From the NCBI GenBank assembly GCA_021199795.1, contig JAJQHJ010000008.1, positions 1 to 40,438 on the forward strand: a stretch of DNA of 40,438 nt, in the 5' to 3' direction. The notes beneath the pieces are model-generated. The model had not been told where the DNA came from. It saw only the letters and a program-made list of their open reading frames with translations, and did no database searches. Shown here piece by piece: positions 1-8,113 of this stretch (within the stretch, counting starts at the first letter, position 1; every line of letters begins with the position of its first letter). The position numbers were made by a program, and so were the translations under genes. This DNA comes from Oscillospiraceae bacterium. GTDB taxonomy: Bacteria > Bacillota > Clostridia > Oscillospirales > Ruminococcaceae.

Positions 1-9
1 GTAGGTTAT

Positions 10-28
10 TGATGATATAATAGTCCGC
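10..28 (+). promoter_or_regulatory. Likely -10 region of the first operon (cut by window edge)
   Basis: A perfect TATAAT lies at 16-21, preceded by TGA (extended -10 style). The matching -35 would fall before base 1, so only half of the promoter is visible. Transcription would start near base 28, about 40 bases upstream of the esterase ATG at 69. This is consistent with the four following genes forming one transcript. Confidence 0.45.
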
Positions 29-68
29 ATTAGCATATTAAAAATTCAGAGTTCAAGTGAGGCGTTGT

Positions 69-821
69 ATGGTTTACAAATTCGATTACTACTTTCCTGC
101 CGCATCGCAAGCTAGACGGATTCATCTGTATCTCCCCGATGACTACGATTTCTGTGGCGAAAGGTATCCGACGCTCTATATGTTTGATGGTCATAATCTG
201 TTTTTCGATTTTGATGCCACATATGGCAAATCACTTGGGCTGAAGCAGTTTCTGGATCATTGGGGTAAAAAGCTTATTGTAGTAGGGATTGAGTGTTCAA
301 ATGACGATGTGCAAAGATTGCATGAATATTGTCCGTATCATATATACAGCAGAATCTATGGCGAGGTGTGGGGACGAGGTGACGATACCCTTCGTTGGAT
401 TGTTGAAGACCTGAAGCCCTACATAGACAGAACCTATCGGACATACCCGTTTCGGGAATCAACCGCAATCGCCGGCTACAGCAATGGTGGCATGACTGCG
501 CTTTATTCAGTACTGCGTTACAACCGCTTCTTTTCAAAAGCGGCGGTGATCTCGCCCTCTCTGTTACCCGCAATGGAATCCTTTGATAAAGAGATCAGGG
601 ATGACAGCCTGTCTCCGGATACCAAGGTGTTTTTTAGTTGGGGTACTGCAGAAGACACACCTGAGCGGGTGCAGAACATTGCTGACAGCATCTGTTATCT
701 CGAAGCGAAGCTTATGGAAAAACAGGTGCAAACGTATCTTTATTGTCAGCAAGGCGGCGTGCACAACGAAGCTAGTTGGGAGATTCAGGTCCCCACATGG
801 ATGCAATTTTTATGGCTATAA
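69..821 (+). CDS. Esterase-like alpha/beta hydrolase (Fes/esterase D-like)
   Basis: The predicted protein is about 250 aa and resembles the enterochelin-esterase/putative esterase branch of alpha/beta hydrolases. Visible signs are the early strand motif YPTLYMFDGHN, typical of this family, and the nucleophile elbow GYSNGG near residue 138, which supplies the catalytic Ser. A late Asp and a His near the C-terminus (GGVHNEASW) could complete the triad. There is no signal peptide, so the enzyme is probably cytoplasmic. A GTG at 57 could extend the protein by four codons, but GTGAGGCG just before the ATG at 69 looks like the ribosome binding site, so I chose 69. The next gene follows after 13 bases, which indicates co-transcription with the ATP-grasp and GshA genes. 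The substrate is unknown; an ester or thioester of the pathway product is a guess. Confidence 0.8.
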   Translation: MVYKFDYYFPAASQARRIHLYLPDDYDFCGERYPTLYMFDGHNLFFDFDATYGKSLGLKQFLDHWGKKLIVVGIECSNDDVQRLHEYCPYHIYSRIYGEVWGRGDDTLRWIVEDLKPYIDRTYRTYPFRESTAIAGYSNGGMTALYSVLRYNRFFSKAAVISPSLLPAMESFDKEIRDDSLSPDTKVFFSWGTAEDTPERVQNIADSICYLEAKLMEKQVQTYLYCQQGGVHNEASWEIQVPTWMQFLWL

Positions 822-834
822 GGAGTTGAAACAC

Positions 835-2040
835 ATGAATGTAATTTTTATTTCGCCCAACTTTCCGTCGCATTTCTATAATTTCTGTGACCGCCTGAAA
901 GCTCTTGGGGCAAATGTGTTCGGAATCGGCGATTGCCCATGGAACGACCTCAGCGACAACTGCCGCAATTCTTTGACTGACTATTACTATCTGCCAAGTT
1001 TGGAAAGATATGATGATGTTTATCGTGCAGTAGCCTTTTACATATCCAAGTATGGTCGGATAGACTATATCGAAAGTCAGAATGAATATTGGTTAGAGCT
1101 TGAAGCCCGACTGCGTGCTGATTTCAATGTCCGCTCCGGCTATCTGCCGGATGAACTCGAAGACGTTAAGCTAAAGTCACGGATGAAGGCGGGATATTCA
1201 AGAGCCGGTGTCAGAACAGCGAGATATGCTCCGGCAGATTGTGCGGATATATGCCGACAGTTCGTTTCTCAGGTGGGTTATCCTGTAATCGTCAAGCCGG
1301 ACAATGGTGTGGGTGCGGCGAACACATGGAGGCTCAGTTCCGATGACGAGCTTGAGAGGTTTATCTCCGGCAAGCCTGAACAGCCGTACATTATGGAGGA
1401 GTTTGTACCCGGTCATATCGAAACATTTGACGGAATCACCGACAGCAGAGGCAATATCCTGTTCTGTTCAGGTCAGGTCATGGCTGTCACACCGCTGGAT
1501 ATGCTCCTTGGTAACGGAGAAAACGTGAGCTATACTCAAAATGTTCAGCAGACAGATCTGAGTGAGATAGGACCACGGGTAGTTGCCGCTTTTGGGTTAC
1601 GCAACCGATTCTTTCATTTTGAATTTTTCCGTCTGGATGTTGATAAGCCGGGGTTAGGAAGCAAGGGAGACATTGTCGGACTCGAAGTGAATATGCGTGC
1701 GCCGGGCGGATATATCCCGGATAAAATGAACTATGCCTATAATGTAGACGTTTATCAGATATGGGCTGAAAGCCTTATGTTTGATGAAAACCGCTCTTTC
1801 CCGGAATACCATTTTCAATCCTATGTGACCCATTTCGCGCAGAGTGACAAGGAGAGCTATGAGCATTCCCGGAACGAAGTATTTGGCAGGTACGGGAACA
1901 GAATACTTCTGGAGAATGCACCGCCATCATCCATCTCCGGCGGCATGGGCAGTCACGTCTATCTTATTCGTGCCGATTCGACAGATGAGATATGGGAACA
2001 GGCGGAATATATACTTTCCCATAAGTCTGAACAGTCATGA
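835..2040 (+). CDS. ATP-grasp family carboxylate-amine ligase
   Basis: The 401-aa protein has the layout of an ATP-grasp ligase. An N-terminal Rossmann-like pre-ATP-grasp domain begins VIFISPNFPSHF. A central nucleotide-binding part contains GYPVIVKPDNGVGAANT (about residues 148-164) followed by YIMEEFVPG, the strand that positions ATP. The metal-binding end reads VGLEVNMRAPGG, where Glu and Asn would hold magnesium. Family members join a carboxylate to an amine through an acyl phosphate. The start at 835 has AGGAG at 821-825. The gene sits between an esterase and gshA, with 13- and 16-base gaps. The simplest inference is that it ligates gamma-glutamylcysteine, cysteine or another amino acid into a peptide-like metabolite. 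It is not a classical glutathione synthetase fused to GshA; the exact substrates cannot be read from sequence. Confidence 0.85.
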   Translation: MNVIFISPNFPSHFYNFCDRLKALGANVFGIGDCPWNDLSDNCRNSLTDYYYLPSLERYDDVYRAVAFYISKYGRIDYIESQNEYWLELEARLRADFNVRSGYLPDELEDVKLKSRMKAGYSRAGVRTARYAPADCADICRQFVSQVGYPVIVKPDNGVGAANTWRLSSDDELERFISGKPEQPYIMEEFVPGHIETFDGITDSRGNILFCSGQVMAVTPLDMLLGNGENVSYTQNVQQTDLSEIGPRVVAAFGLRNRFFHFEFFRLDVDKPGLGSKGDIVGLEVNMRAPGGYIPDKMNYAYNVDVYQIWAESLMFDENRSFPEYHFQSYVTHFAQSDKESYEHSRNEVFGRYGNRILLENAPPSSISGGMGSHVYLIRADSTDEIWEQAEYILSHKSEQS

Positions 2041-2056
2041 AAGGAGTGGCACCGAA

Positions 2057-3337
2057 ATGCTACACATTGATACGCCGGAACTACGCAAGCTATTGCTCTC
2101 CGGCAATTTTGGACTAGAGAAAGAAGGTCTGCGGGTGGACGAGAACGGATTCATGGCTCACACGAGACACCCTTTTCCGGGTAACAAGCATATAGTCAGA
2201 GACTTCTGTGAAAATCAGACTGAAATAAATACACCCGTCTGCGTTGGCTATCATGCCGCAGTTGAGAGCCTTAAGGAATACACCCGTGAAATTCATAAAA
2301 CCCTGGCTTCGCTTGAGACCGGGGAGTATCTTTGGTCTTTCTCCAATCCATCGTATATCCGAAATGAAGATGACATACCGGTGGCGCAATTCGGCGGAGT
2401 GGAATCTTCGAAAACCTCATATCGAGATTACCTGTCACACAGATATGGGCGGTATAAGATGGCATTATCCGGCATTCATGTGAATTACTCTTTTAACGAA
2501 GAGCTTCTGAGGGCGGATTTTCAGCGCAGTGGATTTGAAAGCTTTACAGAATATAAAAACGATCTTTATCTGATGTTAGCCCGTAGAGTTGTGGCATACG
2601 GTTGGATTTTAGTATCGATAACGGCGGCAAGCCCCTTGCTCGATAGCTCATATGTGGAAAAGAACGTATTTGACGGCGACGTCTTTCAGGGGCTTGCTTC
2701 CGTTCGATGCAGTGAACTTGGGTACTGGAATGCTTTTGTGCCAATTTTCGATTATTCGAATATCACTTCCTATACAGAAAGCATCCGCAGATACGTCCGT
2801 GATGGTTGGCTGATGGCTCCGACAGAGCTCTATTATCCCGTTCGCCTTAAGCCGGCAGGGCTGAACCGACTTGAAACTCTTGAAGCAAATGGCGTCGACC
2901 ACATCGAGCTTCGTATGTTTGACCTCAATCCTCTGGCTTATGCCGGCGTAGAAGAAAAGGATGTTGCTTTTGCAGAATTACTGCTTGGTTGGCTTGCCGC
3001 CTCTCCTGATCAACCTGTATCCGAAAAGGATCAGATACAGGCGGTGCAGAATTTCAAAAACGCGGCGCACTACGACCTGAAAACTGTCAATCTTGTTACG
3101 CCTGCGGGTGAATTTTTCTCCATTGCTCATGCCGCACGGAATCTAATAGGCTTTATGAGAGATTTTTACTGCGATTATCCGTCTGAAGTACTCGAAATTC
3201 TGGACTTTGAGGAAGCAAAATTTATAGATGCCGAGAACCGCTACGCATGGAAAATCCGCAAAGAATTTTCCGGCGGGTTTGCAAAGAAAGGTCTTGAGCT
3301 CGCAAAAAGGCGAAGGGAGGAGTCTTTTTATGTGTGA
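2057..3337 (+). CDS. gshA: Glutamate-cysteine ligase (GshA type)
   Basis: The 426-aa protein carries the signature of bacterial gamma-glutamylcysteine ligases of the GshA/GshAB type. This includes GLEKEGLRV near residue 18 (ATP and glutamate binding), FCENQTEINTPV near residue 55, and a run containing SGIHVNYSF near residue 136. The reaction is ATP-dependent coupling of the glutamate gamma-carboxyl to cysteine. The length matches a stand-alone ligase; the C-terminal ATP-grasp domain of bifunctional GshAB is absent. A separate ATP-grasp gene lies directly upstream. The ATG at 2057 has AAGGAG about 12 bases before it. The end overlaps the amidotransferase start by 8 bases, so translation is probably coupled. 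The family call is firm, but the true amine acceptor could differ from cysteine. Confidence 0.88.
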   Translation: MLHIDTPELRKLLLSGNFGLEKEGLRVDENGFMAHTRHPFPGNKHIVRDFCENQTEINTPVCVGYHAAVESLKEYTREIHKTLASLETGEYLWSFSNPSYIRNEDDIPVAQFGGVESSKTSYRDYLSHRYGRYKMALSGIHVNYSFNEELLRADFQRSGFESFTEYKNDLYLMLARRVVAYGWILVSITAASPLLDSSYVEKNVFDGDVFQGLASVRCSELGYWNAFVPIFDYSNITSYTESIRRYVRDGWLMAPTELYYPVRLKPAGLNRLETLEANGVDHIELRMFDLNPLAYAGVEEKDVAFAELLLGWLAASPDQPVSEKDQIQAVQNFKNAAHYDLKTVNLVTPAGEFFSIAHAARNLIGFMRDFYCDYPSEVLEILDFEEAKFIDAENRYAWKIRKEFSGGFAKKGLELAKRRREESFYV

Positions 3338-4102
3338 ACTGTTCGGTGTGAGTGCCGCAACACATATTGATGTGACTGACCTGCTCAGGGAATTCTTCTC
3401 GCACAGTGTGCGCCATCCGAACGGGTGGGGCTTGCGACCTTTTATGGGAATTCGACCTCACTCGAAAAGGAACCGGTTACTGCGACACACAGTGAATACC
3501 TCAGGCACCGGCTGTCACACAAAGTCGAAACCTGCGCCATGATTGCTCATATCCGAAAAGCGACCGTCGGCACAATGGATTATGAAAACTGCCATCCTTT
3601 TGTGCTGAGGGACTTAAGCCACCGTTGCTGGACATTTGCACACAACGGAACCATGTTTGACTGCCCGATGCTGGACGGATATTATCATGTGCAGGAGGGC
3701 GCAACGGACTCGGAGCGGGTTCTTTATTGCTTTGTGGATAATATCAACAAGGCGATTACTGCCGCCGGACGGGAGCTGACAGCAACGGAGAGGTTTTCTT
3801 TGATAGATAACCTTGTCTGCCGGATGACGCCGGGCAACAAAATGAATTTTCTTCTCAGCGACAGCGAGTATATGTATGTCCACACAAATTACGCAAATTC
3901 GCTTTATTACCTGAATACGCAGGGCGGCACGCTGTTTGCTACGGTGCCGTTGAGTAAACACAACTGGGAGCCGATGCCTTTCACCACGCTTTGTGTCTAT
4001 CGAAACGGGGATTTGGTCTACACCGGCACTCGCCATGGCAACGAATATATTGATAATATTCAGGACACCCGCTATCTGTTTCTGGATTACTCTGCACTGT
4101 GA
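3330..4102 (+). CDS. Class II glutamine amidotransferase (EgtC/YafJ-like), frameshifted
   Basis: The protein starts MCELFG, and the Cys directly after the initiator Met is the N-terminal nucleophile of the Ntn-hydrolase glutaminase fold. HPNGWG near residue 31, HIRKATVG and FAHNG further on are typical glutaminase motifs. After HPNGWGL the frame breaks at the four-G run 3427-3430; one extra G would give a continuous 257-aa protein. As written, the first frame stops near 3542 and the second runs to 4102. GGAGG at 3316-3320 supports the start, which overlaps the end of gshA. EgtC-type members remove a gamma-glutamyl group in ergothioneine synthesis, which would fit beside a gamma-glutamylcysteine ligase. 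The break may be a sequencing indel or a real mutation. The tract is too short to look like a phase switch. Confidence 0.8.
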
Positions 4103-4320
4103 TAAGTTGGTTTTAATTTCAGACGGATTATCGCATTTCAGTCATCGCTCATAATCCCACGCTTCTTCTTTCCCCTGTCCGGCTGACTCCTTCTCTTCTC
4201 CATCTCCTGCTCATGTGGGTATTGAAAACACCGTTGGATAGTGGTATATCAGTTTCTTGCGTCGGTTCAATAAACGGTAATCCTTTCTGATTATATTTCG
4301 GGAACTGTTTTTGTTCCCTC

Positions 4321-5258
4321 ACTAAGTTTCTCCAAAAATTTTTTATTCGTAAATCTGCGCTTGAGGGAATGGCGGAATACTACTCGGCAGATTTGTCTGA
4401 AAAAGTAATCCGAGGCATGACTGAAAATGCACTTAAGTGCAAATACAACGGTGGAGGGCTAACTCTCGGTTATACTATTGACAGCGAGCAATATTTTCAG
4501 GTTGACCCTGTAACAGCACCGTTCATGTTGGAGGCTTTCAAGCTCTATGACGAAGGCTCAACTATGACTGAAATCAAAGATATACTTAATGAGCGAGGTG
4601 TCAGAAATGCCAAAGGGCAACTCATGACTTTTGGAAGCGTTCAACATTTACTAAGTAACAGACGATACATAGGTGAGTACCAGTATAGGGACATCATAAT
4701 ACCGGATGGAATTCCTGCGCTAGTTCCAAAAGATTTGTTTGACAGAGTACAGCAGAAGCTTGCCAAAAATAAGAAAGCCCCTGCAAGGCACAAGGCAGAG
4801 GACGATTATCTTCTGACGACGAAGCTGTTCTGTGGGTATTGTGGGGCGTATCTCTGTGGAGAAAGCTGCACGAGCAGGATAGGGAGAACGTGAACATTCC
4901 GCTTTATGAACAGCGGTTGCGAGAGGCGGAAGCTTCAATTCAGAACATTTTGAATGCTATCCAACAAGGCATCCTGACAAAGTCAACGAAGTCCCACCGC
5001 AAGATGCTTATTGACACCTTTGTCAATGCAATTTACCTGTACGACGACAAGATGCTATTGACTTTCAATTTCAAGGAAGGCACAAAGACGATTACGTTTG
5101 ATGATGTGAACGATGCCCAGAGCAAGTATGGAAATGGTTCGGATTTGGATTGGAGAACGGCACCAGTAGATTACTTCGTAATCTACAAAAGAAGCATCCG
5201 AAAGGGTGCTTCTTTATTTTTATGTCCAAACTTTAACCCCCATTTAACTTTAATTTGA
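4321..5258 (+). pseudogene. Degenerate large serine recombinase remnant
   Basis: Two reading frames, 4321-4893 and 4839-5258, together resemble the middle and C-terminal parts of a large serine recombinase. The first has the 'Recombinase' domain sequence (SALEGMAEYYSADLSEKV, then LGYTID) and half of a zinc ribbon (CGYCGAYLCGESC). The second resumes in another frame with the C-terminal segment that usually follows the coiled coil (RKMLIDTFVNAIYLYDD). The N-terminal resolvase domain with the catalytic Ser is missing, as are the second cysteine pair of the zinc ribbon and most of the coiled coil. This is therefore an inactive remnant of an integrated element, left between two operons. No intact attachment site or cargo gene is evident. 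A short stem-loop (4300-4305 with 4313-4318) lies just upstream. Confidence 0.82.
5189..5220 (+). terminator. Intrinsic terminator
   Basis: An 11-bp stem (5189-5199 with 5204-5214, including one G-T pair) closes a GAAA tetraloop and is followed by a T-rich stretch to 5220. It lies at the end of the recombinase remnant and separates it from the HD-domain gene. Confidence 0.85.
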
Positions 5259-5288
5259 TTGTTGAGGGCAATCAGTTTGTGATACAAT
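5259..5288 (+). promoter_or_regulatory. Putative sigma-A promoter for the HD/ABC operon
   Basis: TTGTTG at 5259-5264 and TACAAT at 5283-5288 are separated by 18 bases. It lies directly downstream of a terminator and about 40 bases upstream of the HD gene. The -35 match is modest. Confidence 0.45.
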
Positions 5289-5327
5289 CAGGCTTGAAAA
5301 TAAGCGATTGAAATACGAGTGGTTATT

Positions 5328-5903
5328 GTGTTACCGAGCAGAAGTGAAGCTGAAAAAATACTTTGTGACGGAGAGGCTAAGTCTCCCGGAACGTGGGCGT
5401 CCCACAGCAGGGTTACGGCGAGGACAGCTGAAGCTATTGCGGAACGCTGCTGCTCACTTGATGCGGATAAGGCTTACATATTGGGTTTATTGCATGACAT
5501 CGGCAGGAGTTTTGGCGAGTCTCAGATGCGGCATGTTTACGACGGCTACCGATATATGCTGAGCCTTGGGTATGACGAGGCGGCGAGAGTTTGCCTCACT
5601 CATTCTTTCAACCGTCAAAGGCTTGATGATTATGTAGGGCAGTGCGACATCACTTTTGATGAGAAAAAAGAGCTTGAAGAACTGCTTTTAAGCACAGACT
5701 TTGACGATTATGACCGGCTGATTCAGCTTTGCGACGGGCTGGCAGGCAAGACCAGGGTTATCCGCCTTGAAGAAAGAGCCGAGGACATCGAGCTCAGGTA
5801 CGGAAGCTATCCCGAAAGAAAGCTTGAGAAAAATCTTGAGCTGAAAGCGTATTTTGAAAAGATGACAGGCGAGGATTTGTATCGTCTTTTGGATATCAGA
5901 TAA
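5328..5903 (+). CDS. HD-domain phosphohydrolase-like protein
   Basis: The protein is about 191 aa and contains a compact HD domain. A first histidine sits in WASHSRV, the paired LLHDIG follows about 35 residues on, and a further CLTHSF and an STDFDDYDRL segment supply later metal ligands. Such proteins hydrolyse phosphomonoesters or nucleotides; the substrate here is unknown. GTG at 5328 gives the start LPSRSEAEKIL, matching the way related Firmicute proteins begin. GTG at 5319 is an alternative three codons upstream. Neither has a strong ribosome binding site. The ABC transporter ATPase begins 20 bases after the stop, so the gene is probably co-transcribed with the importer, though no functional link is obvious. 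Confidence 0.75.
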   Translation: MLPSRSEAEKILCDGEAKSPGTWASHSRVTARTAEAIAERCCSLDADKAYILGLLHDIGRSFGESQMRHVYDGYRYMLSLGYDEAARVCLTHSFNRQRLDDYVGQCDITFDEKKELEELLLSTDFDDYDRLIQLCDGLAGKTRVIRLEERAEDIELRYGSYPERKLEKNLELKAYFEKMTGEDLYRLLDIR

Positions 5904-5923
5904 CCGGGTTGGGAGAAGTAAAA

Positions 5924-6874
5924 ATGAAGATTGAACTAAAAGATATTTGCAAACGTTTTGGGACGAGCTTCGCCATCGAAAAGCTTTGCATGACGATTGA
6001 AAGCGGAAAGTTCACAACGCTTTTAGGACCGTCCGGCTGCGGCAAGACGACGATTCTTCGGATGATTGCCGGTCTCGAAACTCCCGACGAGGGCGAAATC
6101 TATTATGACGACACCTGCGTCTTTTCTTCCCAGAAGAAAATCAATCTGCCTCCCGAGAAGAGAAATCTCGGGTTTGTATTTCAGGATTTTGCGCTGTTCC
6201 CTCATCTCAAGGTGTATGAAAACGTCGCTTTTCCTCTGAGAGCAAGGTACCGCAAGGACGGGCTTGATGAAAAAGTACGCAAAGCATTAAAAGCAGTCAG
6301 GCTTGAAGACTATGCCGACAGGATGTCCGAACAGCTTTCTGGCGGACAGCAGCAGAGAGTTGCCTTTGCAAGGGCAATAGTCGCAAGTCCTGAATGTATC
6401 CTCTTTGATGAGCCGCTTTCGGCTCTGGATGCCATCTTGCGTGAAGAAATGAGGATTGAAATCCGGAATCTCACCGAACAGCTCGGCATCACCTCTGTTT
6501 TCGTCACCCATGACCAGATAGAAGCGATGAGCATGAGCGACAGCATCGCCGTCATGAATCAGGGGCATGTTGAGCAGTACGGCAGTCCCGAAGAGATATA
6601 TCATTCCCCGTCAACCAAGTTTGTTGCAAACTTTATCGGAAAGTCGGACTGGGTTGATGACAGCTCGATGTTCCGCCCGGAGGCGATGAGCTTTGAGCCG
6701 AGGGAAAATTCTACTTGCTATGAGGCAAGCGTTGTCAGTCAGCAGTTTGTCGGAAACGGTTATGAGCTGATTTTAGACCACGATGGAAACCGCTGGGTTG
6801 CATTGTCTCCCGTCAGACAGCTTGACGAAAAGGTGTCTGTTTATGTATATAACGAGAGTATTCAAAAATTCTAA
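5924..6874 (+). CDS. ABC importer ATP-binding protein (Fe3+/phosphonate type)
   Basis: This 316-aa ATPase has all motifs in order: Walker A GPSGCGKTT (about residues 39-47), the Q-loop in FVFQDFALFPH, the signature LSGGQQQR, Walker B CILFDEP, the D-loop SALDA and the H-loop VFVTHDQ. A C-terminal regulatory extension of roughly 80 residues follows, as in FbpC, PotA and phosphonate-type ATPases. GGGAGAAG before the ATG at 5924 sets the start. It is followed by a lipoprotein-binding protein and a fused two-domain permease, which together form a complete importer. Ferric iron or 2-aminoethylphosphonate are the commonest substrates for this architecture. Sequence alone does not decide between them, so no symbol is given. 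Confidence 0.88.
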   Translation: MKIELKDICKRFGTSFAIEKLCMTIESGKFTTLLGPSGCGKTTILRMIAGLETPDEGEIYYDDTCVFSSQKKINLPPEKRNLGFVFQDFALFPHLKVYENVAFPLRARYRKDGLDEKVRKALKAVRLEDYADRMSEQLSGGQQQRVAFARAIVASPECILFDEPLSALDAILREEMRIEIRNLTEQLGITSVFVTHDQIEAMSMSDSIAVMNQGHVEQYGSPEEIYHSPSTKFVANFIGKSDWVDDSSMFRPEAMSFEPRENSTCYEASVVSQQFVGNGYELILDHDGNRWVALSPVRQLDEKVSVYVYNESIQKF

Positions 6875-6878
6875 GCTT

Positions 6879-6914
6879 TCGACTATTTATCAGTCGATTC
6901 GACTTATCAGTCGA
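6879..6914 (+). repeat. Two tandem TCGACT/AGTCGA stem-loops between ATPase and binding-protein genes
   Basis: TCGACT at 6879-6884 pairs with AGTCGA at 6892-6897 across a 7-base loop. A second copy, TCGACT at 6899-6904, pairs with AGTCGA at 6909-6914 across a 4-base loop. The copies also form a direct repeat (TATCAGTCGA twice). The second hairpin ends right at the ribosome binding site (GAGAAAGG) of the solute-binding protein. It may stabilise the downstream mRNA, control access to the binding site, or be an operator. The function is inferred only from position. Confidence 0.6.
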
Positions 6915-6927
6915 GAAAGGAAATGTT

Positions 6928-8016
6928 ATGAAAAAAATAATCAGCCTTGTGATTGCAGTGCTCTTTGCATTCAGCCTGGTTGGATGCGGAAGCTCATCTT
7001 CGGGCAGCAGTTCCTCAACCACAAATGCCACCACAAAGGCAACCGAAGCTACAGCAGCAACAGAAGCTACCGAAGCAGAAGCCACCGAGGAAGAAGAAAC
7101 CACCGAGCTTTCCGGCAAGGTAGTTGTCTATATGCCGAGCCCGTCAGGTCTCAACGAGAAGTACATAGCCGACTTTGAAGCAAAAACCGGCATCACTGTT
7201 GAGCTTTTCGAGGGCACAACCGGCGAAATCCTCGCAAGACTTGAAGCTGAAAAGGACAACCCTGTTGCAGACGTAGTAGTTCTCGCCTCATGGTCAGATG
7301 GTCTTTCCCTCAAGGAAACCGGAGTTCTCATGAGCTATGAGGATGCCGAGAATGCCGACTTGCTCTATGACGGCTGGGTTGACGATGACTATATGCTCTT
7401 CGGAACCAGTGCTTCCGCAGTAGGCATTATCTACAACACCACTCTTATTGAGAGCCTTGATGCCGACTGGGACGAGCTTGCCGACGAGGCTTACACCGAC
7501 CTCCTCGCAATCGCTGACTCCGAAAAGTCCGGCTCCTGCAAGGACTTCCTGGCAGGCTATATGCACTCCACCGGTGAGGACTGGAGTGCATTTGAAGCTA
7601 TGGCGGCTATCGGAATGACAGTCCCTGGAGCCAACAAGGCAGCACTCGAAGCTGTCACCACCGGAGAAAAGGCAATCCTCGTTGCCGGTGTTGACTACAA
7701 CGCATATTCAAGCATTGCAAAGGGTGAGCCTCTTGCAATCTACTATCCTGAGTCCGGAACAGTTATCAACCCGAGACCCGCAATGATTCTTAACACCAGC
7801 CAGAACGTCGAGAACGCAAAGGCATTCATCGACTATCTGATGAGCGACGATGCACAGCAGCTGGTTGCAGATGCTTATCTTCTCCCCGGAAGAACAGACA
7901 TCACATGCGACAACAGAACCAATGTTGACGAGATCCCCACCTTTGACCTTGACTGGACATGGATGATGGAGAACGCAGACAGCATTGCTGCCAAGCTCAA
8001 CGAACTCTGCGAGTAA
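6928..8016 (+). CDS. ABC importer solute-binding lipoprotein
   Basis: The 362-aa protein begins with a lipoprotein signal: basic MKK, a hydrophobic stretch, then the lipobox LVGC, with Cys about residue 20. A flexible Ser/Thr/Ala/Glu linker to about residue 60 tethers the binding domain. The mature part starts VVVYMPSPSG and is a type 2 periplasmic-binding fold like ferric-iron (FbpA/FutA) and phosphonate binding proteins. It includes the C-terminal segment DDAQQLVADAYLLPGR. It should capture the ligand outside the membrane and deliver it to the permease at 8114. The start has GAGAAAGG about 7 bases upstream. Its codon use is more G/C-ending than that of its neighbours, which fits high expression. 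Confidence 0.85.
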   Translation: MKKIISLVIAVLFAFSLVGCGSSSSGSSSSTTNATTKATEATAATEATEAEATEEEETTELSGKVVVYMPSPSGLNEKYIADFEAKTGITVELFEGTTGEILARLEAEKDNPVADVVVLASWSDGLSLKETGVLMSYEDAENADLLYDGWVDDDYMLFGTSASAVGIIYNTTLIESLDADWDELADEAYTDLLAIADSEKSGSCKDFLAGYMHSTGEDWSAFEAMAAIGMTVPGANKAALEAVTTGEKAILVAGVDYNAYSSIAKGEPLAIYYPESGTVINPRPAMILNTSQNVENAKAFIDYLMSDDAQQLVADAYLLPGRTDITCDNRTNVDEIPTFDLDWTWMMENADSIAAKLNELCE

Positions 8017-8051
8017 TCCCTAACTTAAAGTAGTCTATATAAAAAAGCGGT

Positions 8052-8087
8052 CGGCACCTTGTGAAGTTTAGATCTAGCAGGGTGCCG
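8052..8087 (+). other. Intergenic hairpin between binding-protein and permease genes
   Basis: Bases 8052-8062 pair with 8077-8087 in an 11-bp stem with two G-U pairs and a 14-base loop. No U-run follows, so it is not a good terminator. Such a structure between the binding-protein and permease genes of an importer commonly protects the upstream mRNA end and lowers downstream expression. That role is inferred here. Confidence 0.6.
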
Positions 8088-8113
8088 TGCCGATTTCGGA
8101 GGGAATCTGGAAA

